From: Methanofollis fontis
Lineage (GTDB): Archaea > Halobacteriota > Methanomicrobia > Methanomicrobiales > Methanofollaceae
Length of the DNA stretch: 64,000 nt
Assembly (NCBI RefSeq): GCF_004297185.1
Contig: NZ_PGCL01000001.1
Coordinates: 496,001-560,000, forward strand
Direction: 5' to 3'
Under the pieces are notes generated by a model. It worked only from the letters and a program-made list of their open reading frames with translations. It ran no database searches and was not told where the DNA came from. Shown in pieces: positions 57,317 to 64,000 of this stretch. The position numbers and the translations under genes are program-made. The number at the start of each line of letters is the position of its first letter. Position 1 is the stretch's first letter.

Positions 57317-58492
57317 ATGAGCCTTACCTTCAACCACGTCAGAAAACAGTATTTCGATGGCACACACCGATCGAGGGCGCCGGAGGAGACCCTGGAGATC
57401 ATCGAACCCCTGATGGAGGAGATCGGCGTTGTTTCGGTTGAGGACGTCACCCATCTTGACCGTCTCGGCATTCCCTGCTTCTCCGTCTTCAGGCCGTCGG
57501 CCGCTATCGGGGCGGCGAAACATCATGCAGGCAAGGGAAAGGGGCCGGTTCAGGCGCAGGTTTCGGCGATGATGGAGGCGATTGAACGGTATTCCGGCGA
57601 ATACCGGGGCGACCGGATGGAGTATGCGACCTTCGAGGAGCTCGGCATACGTCGGGCCCTGGACCCGACCGACCTGATCCTGGCCCGACCCCTGGAGAGG
57701 GACGAGAAGGTCCACTGGTCGTTGGCATGGGACCTTGTCAATGATGAGGAGATCCTGGTCCCCTCGAATGCGGTCTTCCACCCCTATGACTGCCTGGGGA
57801 TGACGGCACCCCTGTTCATCTCAGATACGAACGGGCTTGCATCCGGGAACGTTATGGAGGAGGCGGTGCTCCACGCCCTCCTGGAGGTGGTGGAGCGCGA
57901 CGCCCTCTCCCGTGCCGAACGGCGGCGTTCGATGGGGCAGCGCCTCTCGGTCGGTGGAGAGGGCCCGGTCCGCGAGATCCTGGACCTCTATGCCTCTCAC
58001 GGCATCGAGATCCACCTCTGGCTCCTGGAGGGGCGGACCGGCATCCCGACGATTGCGGCAGCGGCCGACGATACGGTGACAAAGGACCCCTCCCTCCTGG
58101 TGATGGGTGCGGGCACCCACCTGAGCCCGACGATCGCGGCGCTCCGGGCGCTCACCGAGGTGGCGCAGAGCCGGGCCAGCCAGCTCCAGGGCGGACGGGT
58201 GAATGAGCAGCGGCAGAGCATGATCGAGCGGATCGGCTATGACCGGATGAAGCGGATCAACGGCGAGTGGTTCAAGAAGGGGGAGGAGGTCGGGATCGAA
58301 ACCCTCCCCGACCTCGCCACCGGCTACTTCGACGACGATATCAGGGTCGCCCTCGAGGAGGTCGGGGCGGAGGCAGAGCGCGTCCTGGTCTGCGACCTGA
58401 GTCGGACCTGCATCCCGGTGGTCCGGGTGATCGTGCCCGGGTTTGAGGTCTCCCATATGAACAAGGACCGTATCCCCGGGAAGATCCAGTAG
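57317..58492 (+). CDS. ycaO: YcaO protein for McrA glycine thioamidation (methanogenesis marker 1)
   Basis: A 391-residue YcaO-fold ATP-dependent enzyme. The ATP-binding residues lie in HHAGKGKGPVQAQVSAMMEAIERYSG (core SAMMEAIERYSGEYRG) and ALLEVVERDALSRAERR, and GAGTHLSPTIAALRALTEVAQSR is the C-terminal landmark. In methanogens this protein installs a thioglycine in the methyl-coenzyme M reductase active site, usually with TfuA. No tfuA is adjacent here. It is divergent from the DUF2098 gene. Confidence 0.9.
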   Translation: MSLTFNHVRKQYFDGTHRSRAPEETLEIIEPLMEEIGVVSVEDVTHLDRLGIPCFSVFRPSAAIGAAKHHAGKGKGPVQAQVSAMMEAIERYSGEYRGDRMEYATFEELGIRRALDPTDLILARPLERDEKVHWSLAWDLVNDEEILVPSNAVFHPYDCLGMTAPLFISDTNGLASGNVMEEAVLHALLEVVERDALSRAERRRSMGQRLSVGGEGPVREILDLYASHGIEIHLWLLEGRTGIPTIAAAADDTVTKDPSLLVMGAGTHLSPTIAALRALTEVAQSRASQLQGGRVNEQRQSMIERIGYDRMKRINGEWFKKGEEVGIETLPDLATGYFDDDIRVALEEVGAEAERVLVCDLSRTCIPVVRVIVPGFEVSHMNKDRIPGKIQ

Positions 58493-58502
58493 TCGGCTTG
58501 TG

Positions 58503-58535
58503 TTTTTTTCGGGAGGGGAAAACCCCTTCCCAGAC
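58503..58535 (+). terminator. probable terminator after ycaO
   Basis: GTTTTTTTC ten bases after the stop, followed by GGGAGGGG-AAAA-CCCCTTCCC, a near-perfect hairpin. The T-tract alone fits archaeal intrinsic termination. Confidence 0.45.
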
Positions 58536-58618
58536 CTCCCTGCTCTATGGGAGTGATGCGCGGGACGGCCTTTCGTACCTGAGAACCCGGGGATAAAAAC
58601 CGGAAAAAGAGCGGCCCG

Positions 58619-59605
58619 TCAGTACGGCATGACCTTTCTGAGCAGAGCGGCAAGGTTTTTTGTGTCGGCGGACGGGCGGAGATTATCCGGCATTTCCGCC
58701 CTGCTCCCCTTCAGGGCCGAGAAGATGGCGGCGATAGCCTTCCCGTGCGAGGGGCCGTAGCCCCCTTCGAGCACCAGCGCCGTCGGCAGGTCCAGAGAGA
58801 GGAGGCGTGAGGTCAGCACCCCGTAGTCAGAGGGTGTCAGTCGCATCCTGCCGTGGGGGTCGTCGTAGAGGGCGTCCTGCCCGGCCGAGAGGATCAGCAG
58901 GTCGGGGCGATGGGTGCGGATCGCCGGCAGGAACACCTCCTCGAGGATCCATACATAGTCGGCGACCGTCGACCCCGAGCGGATGGGAGCGTTGATGGTG
59001 TAGCCCCGTCCCCGCCCGCTGCCGATCTCCTCGGGCCACCCGGTGCCCGGAAAACTGTTCCGCTGGTGGATCGAGAGGAAGAGCACCCGTTCTTCGCCGT
59101 AAAAGATCCGTTGCGTGCCATTGCCGTGGTGGAGGTCCCAGTCCAGGATGACGATCCGCTCGAGCCCCTCCTGCAGGCTCATCGCCGCCGCCACGGCTGC
59201 ATTGTTGAAGATGCAGAAGCCCATCTGCCGGTCCGGTTCGGCGTGGTGACCGGGCGGACGGACCAGGGCAAAACAGTTCTCCCCCTCCATGGCGCGCACT
59301 GCCGCCGCATGGGCCGATCCCGCCGCCGTCAGGGCGACATCGAAGGTGGCGGCGGTCACATAGGTATTGTCGTCCAGAAAACGGTCGCCCCGGGCCATCT
59401 CCCGGATCCAGCGGACATACGAGCGGTCATGGACCAGTTCGATCTCGGCACTGGTGACCGCCGTCGGGGCGCGGACAGGGATGTCGGGGGGGATTCCGCC
59501 CATCACCTCCCTGAGGCGGGCACCGGTCTCGGCATGCCTGCTGCACGGATGGGCCCCCATGTCGTGTCTGGCAAACACCTTCCCTGTAATGGCCGAGCAT
59601 CTCAT
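58619..59605 (-). CDS. histone-deacetylase-superfamily zinc hydrolase
   Basis: A 328-residue arginase/deacetylase-fold protein with HDAC motifs: LVRPPGHHAEPDRQMGFCIFNN (catalytic His pair in PGHHAE, about 116-121), LDWDLHHGNGTQRIF (zinc ligands Asp and His), LSIHQ and LSAGQDALYDDP (third ligand Asp). Substrates could be acetyl-lysine, acetylpolyamines or others. The start overlaps the aglB stop (ATGA), so it is co-expressed with protein glycosylation, though a link in function is not clear. Confidence 0.9.
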   Translation of the reverse strand: MRCSAITGKVFARHDMGAHPCSRHAETGARLREVMGGIPPDIPVRAPTAVTSAEIELVHDRSYVRWIREMARGDRFLDDNTYVTAATFDVALTAAGSAHAAAVRAMEGENCFALVRPPGHHAEPDRQMGFCIFNNAAVAAAMSLQEGLERIVILDWDLHHGNGTQRIFYGEERVLFLSIHQRNSFPGTGWPEEIGSGRGRGYTINAPIRSGSTVADYVWILEEVFLPAIRTHRPDLLILSAGQDALYDDPHGRMRLTPSDYGVLTSRLLSLDLPTALVLEGGYGPSHGKAIAAIFSALKGSRAEMPDNLRPSADTKNLAALLRKVMPY

Positions 59606-62163
59606 TGACCGATGGTGAGTCCCTGCATGACGGCGGATTCCGGCACATCCACGGTCCGGCCGCTCTCGAGGATCCGGTACGGCCCGGAGGCGGTCACGCC
59701 CGAGGTGCCGCCCGACGTGGCGTAGGGGACGATGAACTCGCCGTCCGTGCTCGTCTGTCGGTAGGTGAAGGAACGGCCGCCGTTCGTGATCAGATCGATC
59801 TCGATGGTGCCTTCGCCCCGTATATGGGCACCCGGAACATATTCGAAGATCTTGACATACCTGATGTCCGGCGTCTGGGCATTGTAGACGTTCTGGCTCG
59901 ACTCGAAGACCAGCCTGAAGTGCTGGAGGGCGGGCACCTCGACCGGGGTGAGGGCCAGGTTGCTCTCACTCCCGAAGAGCCCCGCATGCCTGCCTGCGGC
60001 TGCGTTTGCATTGAAGGCGTCGGCCTTCGCCTGTGCTGCCGCCCCGTCCATCACCTCGGCGGTGGTGATCGTCGGGACCGAGTAGCCCGAGGTTCCCGCA
60101 TCGGTGTACTCGGCATAGATCACCTGTGAGGGTTCGGCCAGGGAACCGTCCAGGTTGTGGAGGCGCCCGATCATCGTCGTGAAATACTCGCCGGTATAGA
60201 GTTTCGCCTGGTTATATGATCCGCTGCTTTGATCCGGGACCAGGAAGGTGTCGATATATCCTGCAGCGGCGCGATCGGGGTCGAACCAGGTCGCCATCGC
60301 CCAGAACTTTCCGGTGTCCATCTCGATATCGGTGATCACATAGCGGGTGCCGTCGTTGTCCATGATCTCGGCGGCCACATCCTCGTCCTGCGCCATGAAG
60401 AAGGAGGCAGAACCATTCGGTCCGGTGACGCCGTGCTGGAAGGGGTTGGCGTTCGGGATCCGCTGGGCGAGATAGGTGATCCAGTGACCGTAGTCCCACC
60501 ATGACATCACGCCGTAGGCGCTCTCCGGGTAGGTGTAGGAGCTCCGTTCATAGACCCCGAGATAGTCCACGCCGGTATCAGGGGTGCTCTCCCCCATCCA
60601 GTCCAGGGCCTGGCGCCACTGCGGGTTCATGCCGCCGTAGGATGATCCCTCGGCGATTGCAAGACCGGTCTGGAGGGAGAGCGCCACGAAGATGCAGGAG
60701 AGGACGACGACGGCCCCGACCGCCAGCAGATGCCTGGGATCGGCGGTTGCCGAACGGGGTTTTCTGGCAGGTTCGGCCTTTTTCTTCCCCTTCCCTGCCG
60801 TCGGTTCGGGTGTCGGTGAGGCGCCGAGGGCCAGGATGTCCTTCCAGGCGAGGTTCAGCACAAAACCGACACAGATGCCGGAGAGGAGGGCGATATTGAC
60901 CGCCAGATAGTACTCGTAGCGCACATGCTGCCAGGTCGAAGCGAGCATGATCGCCGACCAGACCAGCACGAAGAGGTGATCGGCCCGCTCCTTCCTGAGG
61001 ATCATATATGCGAGGACGGCGAAGCCGCCGATCATCAGCACAAGGCCGGTGCTGAAGGCCTGCCAGGCACCGCCGGTGCTCCAGCCCATCGCCTCCTGGA
61101 CCGTCAGCACCACGGCGGACTGACCGAAGAACGAGAAGAAGCTCCCGACCAGGACCGAATACACACCAGGTGCGGCGACCATCAGGATGAGGGCGCCGAT
61201 GATGCCGATCCCGGCAAGCGAGAGGGGATAGACGTATTTCGGGCGCTCCCGCATCGCCCGCGCCAGCCCGAAGAGCGCCCAGGTGCCGATGATGATGGCG
61301 AGATAGGCGACCAGATGCCCCATCGAGTACCTGGACAGACCCATTCCTGCCTCCTTGAAGCCGAAGAGGAGGAGCCCGACCGTCGCCACGGCGAAGACGG
61401 CGGTGTTGATGAGGGCGAGATCGGTGCTCTCCCTGCCGTTCCAGGCGTCCAGCACGAACTGGACCACGGTGTAGAGCGCCGTGATCATGGCGAAGAGGAT
61501 CATCGTCGGCATCACCAGCAGCCCGAGCAGATAGGCGATGCCGGCGGCGGCGCCGAAGACGAGGGGGCGTCGCAGGGTTTCAAACGACTGAAGGTCGGGC
61601 TTTTCCTGCCTTCCTACGCCCAGGGCGACGATATAGGCCAGGACGAAGAGGGTGGAGAAGAGCACCTCGGCGATGTGGTGGTCCACAAACCCGAAGAGGG
61701 AGCGGTACATGAACTGGCCGGAGACGACGGCCGTGAAGCCCGCCGCGATCAGCCCGGTCTTCCAGTCCGCCATCTTCCTGCCGATGCCATAGACCAGCGG
61801 CACCATTGCCGCACCCATCAGTGCCGGCACCAGGGAGGCCACATAGGCCACCTCCGGCCTGGTCGTGGCACCGCTCAGGATCACCAGCACGGCGATGATC
61901 TGGGGGAACAGGGGGCCCCAGTAGACCGTGTCCCCGGTCGGGAAGAGGGTCATGGGGTCGTACCAGGCGTAGGTGAGCCCGTTTGCTACGAGGGACTCCA
62001 CCTGCCTGAGGTTGTACCAGGGATCGTTGCCGAGCACATCGGCCACGCCCTCGGCCATCAGCCCGCCCATCGGGATCAGCCGGATCCAGAGGGCGATGAT
62101 TGAGAAGAGTATGATCGCTGCTGCGATGATGATGGATTTTTGTTTATTGTCGAATGGCGGCAT
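59602..62163 (-). CDS. aglB: oligosaccharyltransferase AglB (STT3)
   Basis: An 853-residue membrane enzyme that moves lipid-linked glycans to Asn in N-x-S/T of exported proteins. About 13 membrane helices fill residues 1-500. The first loop has GNDPWYNLRQVE, the second the FGFVDHHIAEVLF motif (metal/catalytic), and the WWDYG signature is SWWDYGHWITYL near residue 555. A soluble beta-rich domain ends the protein. GCAGGAGCATCC precedes the ATG, and CAAATATATTAATC about 40 bases upstream is a likely TATA region. Surface proteins in this window carry many N-x-S/T sites. Confidence 0.95.
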   Translation of the reverse strand: MPPFDNKQKSIIIAAAIILFSIIALWIRLIPMGGLMAEGVADVLGNDPWYNLRQVESLVANGLTYAWYDPMTLFPTGDTVYWGPLFPQIIAVLVILSGATTRPEVAYVASLVPALMGAAMVPLVYGIGRKMADWKTGLIAAGFTAVVSGQFMYRSLFGFVDHHIAEVLFSTLFVLAYIVALGVGRQEKPDLQSFETLRRPLVFGAAAGIAYLLGLLVMPTMILFAMITALYTVVQFVLDAWNGRESTDLALINTAVFAVATVGLLLFGFKEAGMGLSRYSMGHLVAYLAIIIGTWALFGLARAMRERPKYVYPLSLAGIGIIGALILMVAAPGVYSVLVGSFFSFFGQSAVVLTVQEAMGWSTGGAWQAFSTGLVLMIGGFAVLAYMILRKERADHLFVLVWSAIMLASTWQHVRYEYYLAVNIALLSGICVGFVLNLAWKDILALGASPTPEPTAGKGKKKAEPARKPRSATADPRHLLAVGAVVVLSCIFVALSLQTGLAIAEGSSYGGMNPQWRQALDWMGESTPDTGVDYLGVYERSSYTYPESAYGVMSWWDYGHWITYLAQRIPNANPFQHGVTGPNGSASFFMAQDEDVAAEIMDNDGTRYVITDIEMDTGKFWAMATWFDPDRAAAGYIDTFLVPDQSSGSYNQAKLYTGEYFTTMIGRLHNLDGSLAEPSQVIYAEYTDAGTSGYSVPTITTAEVMDGAAAQAKADAFNANAAAGRHAGLFGSESNLALTPVEVPALQHFRLVFESSQNVYNAQTPDIRYVKIFEYVPGAHIRGEGTIEIDLITNGGRSFTYRQTSTDGEFIVPYATSGGTSGVTASGPYRILESGRTVDVPESAVMQGLTIGQ

Positions 62164-62402
62164 GGATGCTCCTGCTATGAGTGTTTTGCCGATGATGATT
62201 AATATATTTGGATACTGCCGAAAGCCGCCGGGTGCCGTATGAGGGGCGGAGTCGGGATCGGAGTGTGCAGGGTGTGTTTTGCGTGGATGAGCCCGGATTC
62301 TTTATCCTGCGGTGCACGGAAGGAATTCCCTGGATCGGGGCACTGCCGGGAGGGATGGTCGCTCCCCGGGGGGAAACAGCGAAGGGAAAAAGAGTGGATC
62401 CA

Positions 62403-63539
62403 TCAGTCGATCAGGGATTCGAGCACCCCTTCCATCTCCGCCGCCCGCCGCTTCCAGCTGAAGCGTTCGGCATCCACCGTGACGGCGGCGGGGGAGCGGA
62501 CGGCCCGCTCGATCAGATCGATGAATTCCTCGTCGTCCCGGTAGATCGAGAGGTGCTCTCCCCCGATCGCCTCGACGTCCGGGATCGGGCGGGAGAGGAT
62601 CGGGCGGGCGCAGGCCGAGTACTCGAAGAACTTGTTCGGGAGGGCGATATTTGCCCACTGCGGGGGGGAGAGGGGGATGGTGCAGACGTCCATGGCGGCG
62701 ATATGGGGGGGGAGGTCCGCATACCCGACCGTGCCGGTGAAGGTGACCTCGCCTGCGACGCCGCAGGAGGCGGCGAGGGCCTTCAGGTCATCGATATAGC
62801 CGGTGAAGAGCGACCCTCCGACAATGAGGAGGCGGACGTCGCCGAACTCCCGTCGGAGACGGGGCAGCAGGCGGATCAGGTTGTCGACGGCATACCAGCG
62901 CTCCACCGATCCGGCAAACCCGATCACGAAGGCCTCCTCCGGTATGCCGAGGCGGCGGCGCATCGGCGCCCCGTCCATCGGGCGGAAGATATCGGTGTTG
63001 ACGCCGTTGGTGATCACCCCGGCCTCGAAGCCGTGGCGGCGGAGCTGCGCCGAGAGCGAGGGGGAGACGGTGGTGATCTGGTCGGCGTGGTCGAGGTTGT
63101 GGCGGGTGATCGCCCAGACGCCGTCGTGGATGATCCGGCGTGTAGCCGGGTTGTTGTAATAGGCGGCCGCGGAGTCGGGGAACCAGTCCTTGAGGTCAAA
63201 GAGCACCGGGATATCGGCGGAGCGGGCAGCCCGGATCGCCGCTGTCCCGGCGAGCACATGGGCGGCCACCACCACGTCGATGCCGTTCTCCCTGATGATC
63301 CGGCGCATCACCGCCGCATGGTAGGGGGCGTTCGCCATATAATGGACGAAGGGGCTGGTGACCGGGACCAGGGTGGCCTCGTGGATCCGGCAGCGGGTCG
63401 GGCGTTCCGGGCCGCGGCTCACATGAAAGTGGGGGACGTGCACCTCGTGGCGACCGGCAAGCTCCTCGAAGATGTAGTGGTGCCTGGAGGGCACCGGGTG
63501 GTGGATGTAGTCCTGGGTGGAGACGAGGAGGATCTTCAT
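62403..63539 (-). CDS. GT4-type glycosyltransferase
   Basis: A 378-residue GT-B glycosyltransferase of the GT4 type. The N-terminal Rossmann-like half has VVAAHVLAGTAAIRAAR and LFDLKDWFPD. The C-terminal half has VITNGVNTDIFRP (about 176-188), GFAGSVERWYAV and the nucleotide-sugar part IALPNKFFEYSACARPIL (about 299-316). It probably extends the glycan that AglB transfers. It overlaps the nucleotide-sugar dehydrogenase gene by four bases. The 240-base gap to aglB suggests a separate aglB promoter. Confidence 0.88.
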   Translation of the reverse strand: MKILLVSTQDYIHHPVPSRHHYIFEELAGRHEVHVPHFHVSRGPERPTRCRIHEATLVPVTSPFVHYMANAPYHAAVMRRIIRENGIDVVVAAHVLAGTAAIRAARSADIPVLFDLKDWFPDSAAAYYNNPATRRIIHDGVWAITRHNLDHADQITTVSPSLSAQLRRHGFEAGVITNGVNTDIFRPMDGAPMRRRLGIPEEAFVIGFAGSVERWYAVDNLIRLLPRLRREFGDVRLLIVGGSLFTGYIDDLKALAASCGVAGEVTFTGTVGYADLPPHIAAMDVCTIPLSPPQWANIALPNKFFEYSACARPILSRPIPDVEAIGGEHLSIYRDDEEFIDLIERAVRSPAAVTVDAERFSWKRRAAEMEGVLESLID

Positions 63540-64000
63540 GGTTTCAGTGTGTGTCCGTTTCGGTCGCCCCTGCCGATCCCCCGGTAGGCAAAGCCCGCCT
63601 CGATGAAGGGGTCGGGATCAAGAACGTTCCTGCCGTCGATGATTCCAGGGTGGTCGCAGCCGCACGCCTCCTTCACCGCCGCCGGCAGGAGCCCCCGGTA
63701 GTCCCGGTGCCCGGCAAACACCACGACGGCGTCGGCGCCGCCGAGCACGGTATCCAGGTCATGGCTGAGTGCTGGCGGTGCATCCGGCGATGTCTCCGGA
63801 TCGACCCAGGGGTCGTGGACGGCGACCTCCGCACCGGCGACGATGGCCGCAGTCCGGAAGGGCTCTGCAGGGGTGTTTCTGGCGTCGTCGGAGTCATTGA
63901 TGAAGGCCCACCCGAGCAGGGCGATTCTGGCGCCTTTCAGAGTTTTTCCGACCTGTTCAAGTGCCGATTCCGTGAGGAGGAGCATGTGGGCCGGCATGAA
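63536..64000 (-). CDS. nucleotide-sugar dehydrogenase, C-terminal part
   Basis: The last about 154 codons of a UDP-glucose/UDP-ManNAc-type dehydrogenase, cut by the window edge (the frame is open to 64000). GKTLKGARIALLGWAFINDS and DDARNTPAEPFRTA form the start of the C-terminal domain, with a VHDPWVD turn and IIDGRNVLDP near the end. The enzyme oxidises a nucleotide sugar to the uronic acid, feeding the glycan pathway of the next two genes. WecC-like (ManNAc) is plausible, but the substrate cannot be set from this part. Confidence 0.87.
   Translation of the reverse strand, partial: FMPAHMLLLTESALEQVGKTLKGARIALLGWAFINDSDDARNTPAEPFRTAAIVAGAEVAVHDPWVDPETSPDAPPALSHDLDTVLGGADAVVVFAGHRDYRGLLPAAVKEACGCDHPGIIDGRNVLDPDPFIEAGFAYRGIGRGDRNGHTLKP

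Noticed and set aside
60925-62103. 392-codon plus-strand frame opposite aglB
   Set aside because: Antisense shadow of membrane-helix codons; no start context or motif.
62208-63587. 459-codon plus-strand frame opposite the GT4 gene
   Set aside because: Antisense shadow; the glycosyltransferase on the minus strand has all expected motifs.

Overview
The window is archaeal and almost certainly comes from a hydrogenotrophic methanogen of the order Methanomicrobiales. A Methanofollis- or Methanoculleus-like genus is my best guess from gene content, not from any database match. The evidence is a YcaO protein of the McrA-thioamidation type, an F420-dependent NADP reductase, a dihydropteroate-synthase-like protein of tetrahydromethanopterin synthesis and a four-subunit pyruvate:ferredoxin oxidoreductase. 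Further evidence is an AglB oligosaccharyltransferase, archaeal translation and transcription genes (aIF2-gamma, Rpo7, Spt4, S24e, S27ae, L40e, a Kae1-Bud32 fusion) and TATA-type promoters. Genes are dense and GC-rich with many 1-4 base overlaps; the AT-rich stretches coincide with promoters, IS remnants and one giant surface-protein gene.

Layout. 1-2.8 kb: arginine operon argC(partial)-CBS protein-argJ-argB. 3.0-6.0 kb: a scarred region with a chimeric gene remnant, a Cys-rich protein, a DUF362 ferredoxin protein, a broken transposase and a DJ-1/PfpI protein. 6.2-9.0 kb: por operon on the minus strand (beta-alpha-gamma-delta). 9.1-16.9 kb: truA/PHP pair, the H4MPT-related gene, a JAMM protein with the FAD synthetase RibL, a DUF2284 protein and tandem small multidrug-export-like membrane proteins. 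17.2-19.6 kb: a compact three-gene unit (AAA ATPase, TOPRIM protein, coiled-coil protein) that looks like an uncharacterised nuclease or defence module. 19.6-29.8 kb: PEGA surface protein, a deaminase, RlmH, an Hsp20-like protein, a gingipain-like secreted peptidase, a response regulator with three PAS domains, a secreted ADP-ribosyltransferase-like protein with a tiny downstream gene, and a FUSC-like membrane protein.

29.9-35.6 kb: a flavodoxin and then an alcohol-utilisation/NADP cluster: NADP-type secondary alcohol dehydrogenase, F420-dependent NADP reductase and aspartate dehydrogenase on the minus strand, with an ABM-domain protein and a divergent TrmB-type regulator. Together they would move alcohol electrons to NADPH and then to F420H2 for CO2 reduction. 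35.7-38.4 kb: small regulators, an MTH865-type protein and an Imm-5-like gene with a truncated second copy of its promoter and start. 38.4-47.8 kb: a lower-GC island holding one 2488-residue NHL/PKD/dockerin surface protein, with IS1634-type transposase fragments on both sides, next to tRNA-Gly and tRNA-Val.

47.98-64 kb: mostly housekeeping. HtpX, Thi4 and a DUF1917 protein come first. A long minus-strand information-processing run follows (aIF2g-PIN-rpo7-spt4-dephospho-CoA kinase-S24e-S27ae-Kae1/Bud32-RdgB, then L40e). After that come NikR, a DUF2098 protein, YcaO and a histone-deacetylase-like protein, and finally the start of a glycosylation cluster (AglB, a GT4 glycosyltransferase and a partial nucleotide-sugar dehydrogenase).
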